The notes: generated by a model from the sequence alone, not told the origin. DNA of 64,000 bases from Hyaloraphidium curvatum (GCA_025558095.1 JAIVFI010000002.1:186001-250000); one strand, 5' to 3'. Shown: positions 29,251-40,445, numbered from the stretch's first letter. Translations and numbers: made by a program.

Positions 29251-31008
29251 CTACGTGTTCACCACCACGTGGCCAGATGCCGCCCTCATCCAGTCCTCCA
29301 GCGTGGGCAGCCATTCGGCGATGCCACGGTCCAGCTGTCCGAGAGCTTTGGAGAGGGACCACAGGGGCGAGGTCGGATCCAAGCTTTCGGGGCCTGCAAA
29401 AGGGGCGTGAGGCTCGCCTTGTCCATTTTCGGACACCGGTGTTTCCGGAAAGTCGTTGGGAAGGGCGCCGACCGCGCGCGCCGCGCGCAGGAAGTCCGCG
29501 GCGATCTTGGCCATGTTTGGCGCCTTGCCGCCCATGCTCGCGAGCACTCTCGCGATGACCTGCACATTCCGCCTCAGCCGCTCCGCCGCAAATGCCGCGG
29601 CAGGGTCGGAGCGGATGGCGTCAAAGAGCGCGAGGCTGATAACCCCGACCCGGACGCCATGAACGCCGATGCTGGGGTGTAGCCAAGGAATGTCCTCCTC
29701 CCTCAAGTTCTCCAGCAGCTCGCTTATCGTTTGAGCGCGATCCATAACGCGCAGGAACGTCGGCGACTCAAAGAAACCCAGCACGGCCGAAGCGGGTGGC
29801 GGTCCCTGCTGAGCATCGGCAGCGGCCTCGAGCCAAGTCGAAAAGACAACAAGCGACATCGCGAAGACGACGTGGGCATGACCCGGGTGTACGAAGCAGG
29901 GTGCCGATAGGAAAGGCACGGGATTCCCCGCGAGCATGGCACCGCTCACTGCCTCGGGCATGGCTTCCACGAAACAGCGCACGACCGCGTCGGCGAGGTC
30001 CAATCCGCCGCAGTATGTGACTTCGTCGGCCGTCAGCTGGTCGCGGGGTTTGCAGATGATGGTTAACGGGTTCACTTCGCGCTCGCGCGCGAATACTCGG
30101 AGCTTGCTGCGCAGGCTCCTCGAGAAACCTTGCGGCCCAAAGATGGCCACGCAGCTTGCCTGGCCAGAGAATATGGCTCTGACAATGCGCCGGATGGGTC
30201 CGCTCGCGACCTCGGCCGTCGGTATCGCAGCAAAAGCAGAAATGTCGGCAAAGCGGCCCGGTCCGAAGGCCCCGGCAGCCCGGAGGGAATCGAACGCCGC
30301 CTGGGGGTCCGGATGGTCGAAAAACCTCTCGTGCGCCGGCAGCGGCACAGGGCACGCCGTGGCGTCGAATAGCGCCTTTTCCCCGAACCAGGAAGAAATG
30401 CCGTTGTCGAGGCCGCTGAACACGCACCAGCAGCGGAGCGCCGAGTCCGCCCGAATCCATTCCTCCGCCGTCCTGGGCTCCCTCACTGCGGCAGAGAAAC
30501 GTCCCGAATCGTCCAGGCACAGGGAAGCGAGTGCGGCACGGCCAGCAACCAGGAGTTGGGGCACCGACTCTGGTATGGTCCGGAAGAGTGCCACGAAGAG
30601 AAGCAGAACCACGGTCTGCGCCGCCTCCAAAGGGTCGTCCAAGCCTGCCAATACCATGTCCTTGGAAGCTGTGGCACAAGCACGCGCCAGGGCGATTTCT
30701 GAAGTGCCGCTGGCTGCCATCGCCAGCACAAGCGCCTTCGGAGGCGAAGCCAGAGTTGTCCGGTGAACAATGGGGGGAGTAGCGCCCGCCGCGACGAAAG
30801 CAGCCACCGCCTCCACCACGCCGGCGAAAACAGCACCCTCACCGAGCGCCGGCGGCTCCGAAGCGGGCGACTCGGGAGCAAAGTCGCAACTCCGGCCCGT
30901 CTTCGCGCAGCGGAGGCACGGGCCCGGCTCGGGACCAGGTTCGCACCGCTTTTTGTCTGAGTAGCAACTCGCACATGACTTCCTCGTGACGTGGCTGCGC
31001 TTCTCCAT
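29251..31008 (-). CDS. Zn(II)2Cys6 transcription factor
   Basis: Intronless 585-residue regulator starting MEKRSHVTRKSC. The binuclear zinc cluster is complete: Cys at residues 12, 15, 22, 31, 34 and 41 (spacing C-x2-C-x6-C-x8-C-x2-C-x6-C), with the usual basic stretch DKKRC. The rest is helical and hydrophobic, as in the fungal-specific middle homology region, without a clear match to a named subfamily. Such proteins bind CGG-type half sites in the nucleus; this domain is almost confined to fungi and is one of the best taxonomic markers in the window. Codons upstream of the ATG stay open but have no earlier ATG. Target genes cannot be predicted. Confidence 0.88.
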   Translation of the reverse strand: MEKRSHVTRKSCASCYSDKKRCEPGPEPGPCLRCAKTGRSCDFAPESPASEPPALGEGAVFAGVVEAVAAFVAAGATPPIVHRTTLASPPKALVLAMAASGTSEIALARACATASKDMVLAGLDDPLEAAQTVVLLLFVALFRTIPESVPQLLVAGRAALASLCLDDSGRFSAAVREPRTAEEWIRADSALRCWCVFSGLDNGISSWFGEKALFDATACPVPLPAHERFFDHPDPQAAFDSLRAAGAFGPGRFADISAFAAIPTAEVASGPIRRIVRAIFSGQASCVAIFGPQGFSRSLRSKLRVFAREREVNPLTIICKPRDQLTADEVTYCGGLDLADAVVRCFVEAMPEAVSGAMLAGNPVPFLSAPCFVHPGHAHVVFAMSLVVFSTWLEAAADAQQGPPPASAVLGFFESPTFLRVMDRAQTISELLENLREEDIPWLHPSIGVHGVRVGVISLALFDAIRSDPAAAFAAERLRRNVQVIARVLASMGGKAPNMAKIAADFLRAARAVGALPNDFPETPVSENGQGEPHAPFAGPESLDPTSPLWSLSKALGQLDRGIAEWLPTLEDWMRAASGHVVVNT

Positions 31009-31276
31009 GGCAGCGGCGGCGGCTCGAGGGGTCGAGCGGGGGGTAGCGCCCGGGGCATCGGCCAACGATCAGAGTTCCAGGCCCCCCGCCCCCCGGCCAC
31101 TCGGCATCGCGCTCGCAAGGTCAGCCACCAACGATCGCTAGGATCAGAAGAATGGATCGCAGATTCTATAGCACTCTTGAGAAACAGCAATACACGAGGC
31201 AACACGCAAGTCCCAGTTCAACTTCCATCAGAATCCGGCCCAGCGGGATCCACGCCGCATGGCCTCACAGTCCCAA

Positions 31277-34200
31277 TCATCCCGGCAACGCCGAAGCCGA
31301 CGCCCCCTCGCTCCCAGCATCCACCGCGGTCCGCATGTCCACGCTCGAAGGGACCTCCAAGAGCTGGAACTCCTCCTCCGCGGCAGACCCCGACGACACC
31401 GCCGTCCCGCTCCCCAAGTCGTCGCTGAGCAGCCTGCGGTGTCCCATTCCAGCCATCCGCGCCGACGAGAATCTGGGGTCCACGCGAGCCAGCGGCGGCA
31501 GCCCGTCCTCGACAGCACCCGATGGAGCAGCCACCCCGACGGGGGCATCCAGTGTCCGCAGGGGCACCCCGCCCTCGGGATCCCACGCATAAGTACTCGC
31601 CGCGTCGCCGGCCGAACCCGCGGGCTCCTGCGATGGTGGCGCCGGCCCAGTGGCGACCACCACGAGTCTCTCTCCGGTGTTGCCCGCACGACGGCCCATG
31701 AACCGCAAGCTGGTCACAACCCTCGCGGCTGCAAGCGCCGCCGCGAGCCGGGCGTCGATCCCATCCTCCCCCTCGGCGGGGCGCGGCGCGTGCGGGACGC
31801 CGTCGGGAACCTCCGATGCCGAGGCCCCGCCGCCCTCGCCGGCTTCCTCCTTGACGGCCGGGTGCGTCTTCTTCCCAAACCTGTTGCCGCGCAGGTACCA
31901 CACGCCGAGCCCGATCGCGGTCCCCACCACGAGCGCCATGACCACGATGATCAATCCAAAAGTGAAGTTGCTCACGCCGGCGATGATCTGTCCCGAGATC
32001 GGGTCAGGCGGCGGCGGCGTATATGGGGAGCCGTAGGCGGCTGCGCCAAGGAGAATCTGGTTGGGAGGCCACACCAGCGACGGTAGTGCCGCCGGCCCGC
32101 CCGCCGGCTCGGGTGCCGCGATCGAGGATAGAACCGACCACGCCCTCAGACCCGGGAGCATCGTCCCGTTTGCACCGCACGGAGCCGACGCAACAGTCCA
32201 ACTCCCGCCCGGCGCGGCCAGTACCATCGTGACATTCCCCGGAGCCCGCGTGGAGTTGAGCACCAGGAGCGACCCTGGTTCGGGGCGGCACGGCAGGAAT
32301 GGACGGTACCCCAGCTGCGTCCCAGACGAGGCGTCAGCGACCACCAGGCCGCCGCCGATGCAGAGCCCGAGCGCGTAATCCGAGGCAAAAAGCACCGCGG
32401 GGATGCCGGGAGGCGAGTTGGGGCGGATGTCGGCTAGTGAACGTTCCCATAAGAGCCGCCACGGGCCAGGAGTCGCGGAGGCGTTGAGCCAGAGGAGGCG
32501 GAGAACGCCGTCGTCCAGCGAGTACAGCAGCGTTTGCTCGCTGGCCGCAGCGTCGGCTGTGATGTTGCCTAGGGCTTCAACGGTGATATTCCGTGCTGCC
32601 GGCACCAGCTCCGCATCGGAAGAATAGCCTGGCGGCGAGGAAGTGGACCCAACAGGCAGGCCGCTGCTGTTAAAGGCACCGGGCGCGAGGTCCGCCCAGT
32701 GAAGCGCCGTGATGCCGGCGGACGAATAGAAGGCAAACAACTGTCCTGCCGGCGGGGTGTCATTCCGCGCCTCGGGAACGGGATCCAAGACCTGCCAACG
32801 CTCCAGGGTGGCAGGTAGAGGCAATGGGCGGCACTCGGCGACGATCCGTGCCGGTGGCGAGTTGGAGTCCGCCAGGGCGCGGAAATGCGCTGCTGCGGCA
32901 GCAGAAAGATCGAAACTTGCCAAGCATGGTGCGCCGGTACTGCGATTGCGGGACGGGGCAAACAAGAAGGCGCCGTCGGGGGAGAGCTGCGGCCGGAGCG
33001 TCGAGCCGCGGAAGTAGGGCCGAGACTGGTCGGGAGAAGGGAAGTAGGCGTCGGGATATTCGACAAGCGACACGGTCGTCGAGTTTGTCCCGTTAGAAGT
33101 GTTGGTGGTCACCGGGATCCAGGCCTGCTGGAGCACCGGCACGAAGAACGAGCCCCCCGCAGCGGGGCTAGGAAACCCTTCCGCAGATGGCACGAACCAC
33201 GTCGAAAAACTGCCCGTGCCCCGCTCATGGAGAGAAACGGCCAAGGTTTCCCTCGCCCGGCCGCCTAGAAGGAGGCTGCTCCCGTTGGAGTCGAGGGGGC
33301 CGAACTGCCGCGGCAGGTCCAGCTGCCACGACAGTTGGCCGCGGTTATTCACCGCGACGAGCTTCACAAATGTCCGCGTCTCGTTGACGAAGACGCCGGG
33401 TACTGCCGGAGCCCGCAGCGACCCAGTCGAGTTCGTAGCGTTGGCGTCCGCAGGGAAAGCAAATGAGGCGAGGTCCGACTTTGCCAGCGAGGATGGGATT
33501 TCGAGAGTCCAGGAGCCGTTGGCGTAGTCCGCTCGCAGGTTGACGCCGCGGTAGGGTACCGTCAGGTCCGAGGCCTCGAGGTCCACGACCACGGCGTTTC
33601 GCCCCTTCGGCACCTCCAGACCTTCCGGATTCGGCACCCGCGTGAAATTCAAGGTGATCCTGGCCACCGAGAGCGTCCCCCCTGGTAGCACGAAGGTCGT
33701 CCCGTTGGACGCGGTGAGGAGCAGCCCGACGTCCAGAGAGGTCCCTTCCACCATGAGCCCCTCGCCGTCCCGCAGACCACCATTGCCGTCCAAAGACAGG
33801 CCCCAGGACCATCTTGTATCGTTGAGCACCGCCCCGATGGCGCGCACCGCAGTACCGACCCGGTCGACGACGGCGGGGGTCAAAACCGACCAGACAAAGT
33901 CCGCGGCCGTCGCGTTTGCCTTCGGCGGGGCGGCCGCAGGCACCGAGTAGTTCGCAGTGATGTTGGGAGAAGTGAGGTTGTATAAAAGGGGTAGGAGGCC
34001 GGCTAGAAGGCAGATTCGCGAGCGGGAAAGCCGGTCGGGGAAACGGGTTCCCGCGCAGATCAGAGGGGGTTCAGAGGCGCCCGAGGGCAGGACGGCCCGG
34101 CAAATCACCCACGTGAAGATGTCGGCACAGAGAGATGGGCGGCAAACGAGCCGAGCGCGTCGAAACCCGGCTGCGCGAAAGTCCAATCGGCGTCGGTCGG

Positions 34201-34284
34201 GGCAGCCGCGCACGGCGCGAGCAGCGCGAGAACCGCCGCGACCGCGGCCGCAGCGGCCCACCACCGCGCTCCACTCGCGGTCAT
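31277..34284 (-). CDS. Large type I membrane glycoprotein, unknown
   Basis: Two exons over a 110-base intron (34003-34112) give 965 residues. Exon 1 encodes a signal peptide (AAAAAVAAVLALLAPCAAA). The ectodomain of about 720 residues is beta-rich and carries many N-glycosylation sequons (for example YNLTSPNIT, LNDTRW, SNGTNST, LNASA). A single membrane helix (FGLIIVVMALVVGTAIGLGVWYL) is followed by a basic stop (RGNRFGKKT) and a disordered cytosolic tail of about 200 residues. Blocks such as GRLLYSLDDGVLRLLWL-like strands suggest a propeller or concanavalin-like fold, but no family was recognised. Unspliced, the frame stays open upstream, which hides the intron; the signal peptide only appears with the splice. 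Cell-surface or secretory-pathway receptor is a fair inference. Confidence 0.75.
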
Positions 34285-34705
34285 CGGCCGCGGGTGGCCG
34301 ACGGGCCGGCGGCCTGGGCGGCCACTCGGTCGGAGGGCGGCCGGGCAGAGTCACTCGGGGCAAAGGCGGACCCGTTTCGCCCTGTCGTGGCGGCGGAGGG
34401 CCAACCATGCCAATCAACCGACGCCGTCTGCGCTAAATTGCCGAACGAGGCGAGAAACATGATCTTATTCATCATCGGTTTTTGCCGCTGTCCTCCTCTT
34501 CGACTCCCCTTCGCCGTGAGTTAGGACTGGCAAGGGGCACCTCGGAACGCAGCATCTGTACAATCGTACATTCGAAGAAACGAATTGAATAATGCATCAT
34601 TGCTGAGCTGCTATGGTGACCGGAGTCGGCGTGCGTGGAGCGCATTGCGTCTGGCCGTTCACTGGCGGTGAGTGAGAACTGCACAGATACGAGCTGTCCG
34701 GGCCT
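34285..34705. other. Intergenic, no gene seen
   Basis: About 420 bases upstream of the minus-strand membrane glycoprotein and downstream of the next unknown gene. It is locally AT-richer around 34440-34620. No conserved frame, RNA gene or repeat was recognised; it presumably holds the glycoprotein promoter. Confidence 0.4.
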
Positions 34706-35359
34706 TCAATCATCCCCGTCGTCAGAAATCCCAGCACCTCTGTCGTATTCCGACGGGCTGAAGGTGCGGTAGACCAACGCACGGGGGTAGAACCGCACGC
34801 GCTTCGCAACGGCCGTCGGTTCCAGCACTTGCACGGTTCCGGCACGTCGGGGCAGCATGTGGAGGTCTTGCGTCATGCAATATGTCAAGGAGTCGCTACC
34901 GCTCTTCGACACCGGGATCGCCGGCCGCAGTTGCGGCGGGTTCTGCAATCCGGGTTGTCGTGCCAGAGCGGCATGGTAGGCGAATAGGGGCGAGTAGTTC
35001 CCCTCGTCGGTCCCTTTGAGCGGGGGAGAGAGCGTCGAAACCGCCGGAGTTTCTGGGCTGGGCGGCCAGTGTTCGGTGAGGTCGGGGAGGGGGATCGCCG
35101 CGGGCGCTTCTGGCCGCCCCGCGCCGGTCGCCACACAGCGCAGGTCCTTCCGGCGTCCGTGCTGCAGAGCGGTGATTCGTTCTCCGCCGTCGTAGTGTCG
35201 CTCCAAGTGCTCCCCGACGAGCCGCCGTTCCGCAGGCGGCGAGGGGGGCGACGGCAGAGGCACGAGCGCTCGCACAAAGGATTCGTCCCGCTTCCAGGGA
35301 CGTGTTGCGGCCCCCAAGGGAGGCGGAAGGAGGTCGTTCATGGTGTCCGTTGTTCTCAT
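34706..35359 (-). CDS. Unknown protein A, WxRDExFVR motif family
   Basis: Intronless 217-residue frame beginning MRTTDTMNDLLPPP. It has no signal peptide or membrane segment and is Pro-rich. Two short blocks recur in the protein at 39663-40445: PWKRDESFVRALV near residue 21, and LFAYHAALA near residue 129. The same order in both suggests a shared family. The C-terminal third contains KRVRFYPRALVYRTF and an acidic end (ISDDGDD). Location between fungal-type regulators may be chance. No known domain was recognised; the motif sharing is the main reason to think the frame is real. Confidence 0.5.
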   Translation of the reverse strand: MRTTDTMNDLLPPPLGAATRPWKRDESFVRALVPLPSPPSPPAERRLVGEHLERHYDGGERITALQHGRRKDLRCVATGAGRPEAPAAIPLPDLTEHWPPSPETPAVSTLSPPLKGTDEGNYSPLFAYHAALARQPGLQNPPQLRPAIPVSKSGSDSLTYCMTQDLHMLPRRAGTVQVLEPTAVAKRVRFYPRALVYRTFSPSEYDRGAGISDDGDD

Positions 35360-35936
35360 TTCGTTGGCGTGGGTGAACGGGCGCTAGGCCTCGGCATTTC
35401 GGGTCCACCGGCGCGCGAGATCTGGCGGCCCTTCAGAAATGGATCGCGCAGCTGCGCATGGAAAATGTGCCGCCCGGAGAACGAGTGCTCTAGAATGATC
35501 GGGCTGTTTCCTAAGTTTTCCTCCGGACCGGAATCTGCGAAAGACATGCTCCCCGCGCCGGTCGGGATAGGTCGGGATAGAGGATTCATCGCACCCATCG
35601 CAGCCACATTGGCCGATGCCCAATCTCGTGGGATAAATCGTCCCGCTCAGCATCGACCTGCCATTAGAAACGTGGGTTCCCGACTTCTTAGCTTCACATC
35701 TCAGCTCGCTCACGGCACGGCAGAGGTTGCGCCGCGACCCGCTCCTCATTGTGCACGTGACAGCCCTTTTCGTCCTCTCTCGACTGCCTCATCCTCCAAC
35801 TTTCCAGAGTAACTTCAGGCCACCAAATCATCGGCACGTGCTTTAACGGAAGACCGCTCAGCATTTAAGTAGCTTTGTTGCGGCATGACCTTCCCAATCC
35901 CAACCTGCTACTTCCCTCACTGCTCGGCAAGCCAGC
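35360..35936. other. Intergenic, no gene seen
   Basis: About 580 bases between the start of unknown protein A and the stop of the next minus-strand regulator. Frames here are short and lack domain-like sequence. An 8-base direct repeat (gggatagg, twice around 35564-35580) is the only local pattern noticed. It probably holds the promoter of unknown protein A. Confidence 0.4.
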
Positions 35937-38031
35937 TCACAAGCTCCGGGAGTCCCCGTTCAACAGCGACCCCACCGACGGCGTCGGGCTCCCGACCAAG
36001 CTCCCTGCCTGCGCCTTGGGGCTCACCGCGTTCCCCCAGAGGTCTTTGGGGATCCCCCCCAGCAGCACCGACTCGAGCCCGTCGCGGAAGAGCCGGTCCC
36101 AGAAAAAGGGCGCCCAGCCCTCGGCGTTCTCGACCTCCCGGAAGGGCGGGTCGACGGCGTCCAGCGGAGCCGCCACGCGGCGCTCGATGCGCACGCCGTA
36201 CCCTTCGGCGTGCTCGTGGAACAGATCCGCAAACCTGCGGACTGGCGACCCGGAATCAGAGATCGAGGCGAGGCCACAGGCAAGACGACAACCCACTCTC
36301 CATCCCGTACTTCCTCGCCAGAGCATCCAGGCACGAACCGACCGTCTGCACGCCCGCCTCGTACTCGCACGCCCTCTGCTCCCGCGCGGCCCTCTGCTCC
36401 GGCGTCTCTCCGATCTGCTCCCCCCGCTCCGCGACAACGGCCGCAACGAGCTCCACGCCGACCTTGAACGCCGGCGGCGCGAGCATAAAGTGGGACCACC
36501 TGAAGGCCCTGTCGGCGCGCACGAGGCCGCGGACGACGCCGCAGAAGGTGAGGCAGCGCATGCGTGCGGCGGAGCGGAAGCCGCCGACGAGGAGGCGGTC
36601 GATCGAGTACGAGTCCTGGGCAAGGAGCATCTGCACGGCCGTGTGCGCGATGGCCTGCTGGGGGAAAAACTCCTCCCAGTTGGCCAGGATCGGGCCGGGA
36701 TCGCCGGCGGCGAGGGCGTCGGCTACCTTGCGCGGGAGGACCTTGAGCGTGGATTCGCCGAGCACGGAGAGCATGGCGACGGCCTGCTTGCGGAGGATTC
36801 CAGACGGTCCCGGGTCCGAGCGCACCGTCGTCATGAGAATGTGCCGGGAAAAATTGCTCATCAGGAAGAGCGCGAGCACTGAGCCGCCGCCGCCAAAGGG
36901 CACGGCCGCAAAATCCTGGAAAGCCTTGACGATGCTCTCGATGGTCGGCTCGCCCAGGTGCACGACCGGCACGCTGTGCGTGGGGGAGGCTGCCCAGCGC
37001 ACCTGGAGGGCCGAGAATGCGCGCACGGGGTCCGGATCGTCAAAGTAGGCCTCCGAGCACGGGAGGGCGAGGGCATGGTTGTGGAAATAGCAGCCGAAGG
37101 TGGGCTTGCCCGTTTGCACGGACACGGCGAGGTCGTACGACACGAGAAAGATGCGGAGCCGCGTGACGAGCTCGCGAAAGAGCCACTCCGTGACGGTGCG
37201 CGGGGAAGTCACGGCGATGAGGGCGCGCAGCTGCTCCGCCGCCGTCGCGGCGCGCTTGACCAGGGCGTAGCAGAGTCCGGGGACGCCGGCGGGCGAGTAG
37301 ACGTCGAGGAGGATGGTGAAGGCCTGCGCCGATTCGAGGTCGTCCTCGGCCCTGGCCAGCAGCTCCCTGCGGGCGGATTCCGCCCACTCGTAGGAGGCCT
37401 GGGCACGGTAGGCGCTCGAGGCGTGCGGGAGCACCCTCGCGCCGCACGCGGCCAGGGCGAGGGCCAGCATCAGCGGCGGGCGGCGGTATATCGGAGACGA
37501 TCCGCGCAGGGCGGTCTCAAAGGTGGGCCGGTGGATGATGGGCCACATCGGATAGACCTCGGAAAAATAAGCGTCCACGGCCAGGAAGAGCTCCGGCGAG
37601 AGGCCGAGCTCGGAGCCGAAGCCCGGAGGGAGGGACGGCGCGAAGAGGGTGCGGCTCGTGGGGTCCGGCGACCCGGCGGCGGAGGACGCCGGGCGGCCCG
37701 GGGAGAACAGTGACGCGGGCGCAGAGGCCGGCGAGCCGTGCGCGGCGCCGAGCGCCGACGCCGCCGAGGCGCCCGAGGCGGAGGAAGCGGCGGACACCGC
37801 GGTCGCCGACGCCTGGCGGGCAAAGTCGCCGGAGCCCTCGGCGGCGGCGGCGGCCGCTTTCCACGATTCGGGGATCCGCGACCACGACGGCACGCGGTGC
37901 AAGCCCGGCCGCCCGTCGCCCGCCTTCGGCCCGGCGGACCGCGACCGCCCGAGCGGCACCTTGCCCGCGCCGCCCGCCTCCGCCGCGCCGTCCGAGCCGG
38001 TCCGGGGGACCGCCTCGGCGCCCGACGCCAT
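35937..38031 (-). CDS. Fungal-specific transcription factor domain protein without zinc cluster
   Basis: Two exons over a 58-base intron (36235-36292) encode 678 residues. After an Ala/Ser/Pro-rich N-terminal 145 residues comes FLAVDAYFSEVYPMWPIIHRPTFE, the hallmark opening of the fungal-specific transcription factor domain. Then follow PLMLALALAACGARV, the helical body and a C-terminal region joined as GMESG-FADLFHEH. No Cys pairs exist in the N terminus, so the Zn(II)2Cys6 DNA-binding cluster normally found there is absent. Either an upstream exon was missed or this is a cluster-less regulator, of which fungi have many. The second exon ends shortly after FWDRLFRDGLESVL, and a similar segment persists as a fragment at 38770-39000. 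Nuclear regulator inferred. Confidence 0.8.
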
Positions 38032-38769
38032 GTTTCGGTCCGGTCGGCGATGCTTTGGTTCGGTGTGTCAAGGTGGATTTGGAATCGTTCCGGGCGGCGG
38101 TGGTGGTTCCAGATTCTGTTCAGGGGAAGGGGGAGGGTCCCACGACGTCATAAACTCGTGACCGGTACCTTCTCTCCTTCGCATCGGGGAGCCTTTTCGA
38201 GCATCGGGTAATCGTACCGCGTAGCTCCGATCCATGTGGCCGCTTCGGGCACACGCGGCGGACGACCCCCGTTGAGGACCCCTGCGGATCCCCATTCCCG
38301 CCGGGCTTCTCACAGGGGTTCCTCCGACACTCGATCGCGAAGCTGAATTCATGTCCGAAGAGACGATTAGTCAAGGCACTTTCCATAGCTCAAATTCTCT
38401 GAACCGGGACGCGTCGTGGTTGAGGGGCTTAAGTTGGCGGAAGAACGGAGAAGGCAGGTGAAAGCCTGCGACCGACTTGCCGCCGGAGGAGGATCACTCG
38501 TGCAAAAACGAGCTAGGGAGGACATCGTCGGTCATCTGACGAAAGAGCCGTAACCTTTGCAAACCCATTCTGTCTCACAGGAGCATCCCGCGCGCAACCG
38601 TTCTTTCCTCGGCAAGATCCATCGGAAGATGGAGGACGGGACTCTAGTTTGAGGAAAGCGAAGCGATCAGACTCCGATGCACTCCGCACCCCGCCCAACA
38701 CGCAAACTGGTCCGTGCATCAACACACGCTAACCGCAGGCCCGCACCGCTCCAACCGTCTCGCTCAGAG
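38032..38769. other. Intergenic, no gene seen
   Basis: About 740 bases upstream of the cluster-less regulator. No frame here shows domain-like composition and no Cys-rich zinc-cluster exon was found on the minus strand, although that was looked for. The likely content is the regulator promoter. Confidence 0.4.
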
Positions 38770-39000
38770 TCAGTCCTTCAGGGGCGGCAGCCAAAACACA
38801 TTCGGGTCCTTCGCGCTCCATGACGCCCTCAAATCAGGCAGCGCGGAGGGCACTTCGGCGACCGCGCACCCGGGTATGCTCCCGGAGCCCCGCCTGACCG
38901 CGACCCTCGCGGCGGGCTGGTCCGCGAACAGCCCCTCGAGCCCCTCGCGGAAGACGCGGTCGGCCTCGGCGGGATCGAGCCCGCGGGAGTAGTCGTGCTT
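38770..39000 (-). pseudogene. C-terminal fragment of a fungal-type transcription factor
   Basis: An 76-residue open stretch reads KHDYSRGLDPAEADRVFREGLEGLF and ends NVFWLPPLKD before a stop. The segment resembles the C-terminal end of the adjacent regulator (FWDRLFRDGLESVL). No fungal transcription factor domain body precedes it: upstream on the minus strand the frame changes into arginine-rich sequence with no YF-x-x-x-P-x-x-P-type motif. I read it as a remnant of a tandem duplicate, though a terminal exon of an unrecognised gene is possible. Confidence 0.4.
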
Positions 39001-39662
39001 GAGGCTTGCGTTTTCACGACGGGATTTTGGGTTTGGTGCCCTGCGGCGACGCGCGGAGGCGGATCCGCATCCCCTTTCCTGGACCCCCAACGAGTCGGCC
39101 TCTGCCCCACGGATGCCTGTTGCACGGGCACGTGGGCCCGTGGTCTTTTAGTTGCGCAGAACAGCATCGTACCTATGGGAGCTGGTGCTGCAAGATTTGT
39201 AGGGGAAGTGCGGCGTTATGTCCCCGGACGACCTGCCCGACTTGCCCGCACCAATCCGACTTGATTGCCATCCCCTCGACCTTATGGGGTTCCACCACTG
39301 GCGGGCATTCCAAAGGAGCTTCCGGCGCGTTGCGTCCCGGCAGAGGGAGCACGGAAGGACATTGTCCGCACGTCAGCACCGTCCCTGAAGGTCTTATCGC
39401 GGGAACGGTGCTGCGCCCCAAGCGTTCTGTCGTTGGTGACAAGCCGGTATCAGGTCAGCCGTTTCGATGACATCCGCCGACATGGTAGATGGGGTTGTTA
39501 ACTTCCTCTCCCACCTCCGGACTGGGGCCACTCGGCCCGGCCTGATTGCTCATGCGGCGCCGCTAATCGCCGTGCCAGAATCATCATCTACTTCCGGGCT
39601 TATGGAGCCCTCCACAGTCGATCGCCGCACAACCTGCGTTTGCATCACCGTGAAAAATCTGT
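39001..39662. other. Intergenic, no gene seen
   Basis: About 660 bases between the regulator fragment and unknown protein B. Overlapping frames exist on both strands, but none shows a start with a recognisable leader or domain. The composition is less GC-rich than the flanking genes. Nothing specific identified. Confidence 0.4.
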
Positions 39663-40445
39663 TTATGCCGGGGGGCGCCATTCGTCCCTCTGCAGCGCAA
39701 CCGCGATCTCCTCGCCCTCCTCGCAAGCGCGCCTTCCCCTACAATGGCAGTCCAGAGCGCCGTGTATGGGATGCAACGCGCCCCGGGCCGGGAACCGCGC
39801 GTTCCCCCTTCCCTCCAGGGGCCCCTCCGACCGCGCGCGGGCGACGGTGGCCAGGAACTTCGGCAGGTCCAGTGTCCGCAGCGGGGGCAGCGACGTGTCA
39901 TCAGGGCGCTGCTTGCCGTCCGCGTCCGGGCCGCGGGGTTCGTCGCGGGGTTGCTGTTGCCGACCCCGGTCCGCCCGCGACGCGTGGTAGGCCAGCAGCC
40001 GGGCCATGAGCACGCTGGGCGGGCCGTCGGCGCACTCCATGGCCGTCAAGAGGGTTTCCGTGCCCCGAGTGGGCATTTCGCTGGGGTTGGTGGCCGCGGT
40101 CGGCGGCTGCCGGGGTGGTGGGGAGCAAGAGCGGAGCCTCCCGTCCGAGGCGCAGCGGCGCGGGGCCCTGCAAAGTCCCTGCCAGGCCCCCTCCCCGGGG
40201 CTGCTTTCGACCAGCGTGGCGTCGCTGGTCATGCTGCCGTCGGACCCGTGGCGGTCCGTTGCGTCAGGCAAGGAGTTGACCAGCGAGCGCACGAACATCT
40301 CGTCGCGGACCCAGCCGCACGCCTCCGGCCTGGGCTCCGGCAAGGAGGGCGGCCGCGACGATGGGCGCGGCAACGAGCTGCTTCCTTCGCGCATCTTGCT
40401 TCTTGTCTGCTTTCTTTCTGAGTTTGGGTGCGGGACTTGACTCAT
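39663..40445 (-). CDS. Unknown protein B, WxRDExFVR motif family
   Basis: Intronless 260-residue frame beginning MSQVPHPNSERK. It is polar, Arg/Pro/Ser-rich and has no signal peptide or membrane segment. It shares GWVRDEMFVRSLV (near residue 44) and LLAYHASRA (near residue 149) with unknown protein A, in the same order and with similar spacing. Between the blocks, low-complexity Pro/Ser sequence dominates. A frame on the other strand (39744-40421) overlaps it but lacks such motifs. The last 60 residues, Cys/Arg-rich, may not be genuine if an intron was missed. Function unknown; the motif pair is the only evidence of conservation that can be seen inside the window. Confidence 0.45.
   Translation of the reverse strand: MSQVPHPNSERKQTRSKMREGSSSLPRPSSRPPSLPEPRPEACGWVRDEMFVRSLVNSLPDATDRHGSDGSMTSDATLVESSPGEGAWQGLCRAPRRCASDGRLRSCSPPPRQPPTAATNPSEMPTRGTETLLTAMECADGPPSVLMARLLAYHASRADRGRQQQPRDEPRGPDADGKQRPDDTSLPPLRTLDLPKFLATVARARSEGPLEGRGNARFPARGALHPIHGALDCHCRGRRACEEGEEIAVALQRDEWRPPA

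Noticed and set aside
33981-33990. A TATA-box-like string (tataaaaggg)
   Set aside because: It is inside coding exon 2 of the membrane glycoprotein and no plus-strand gene starts downstream.
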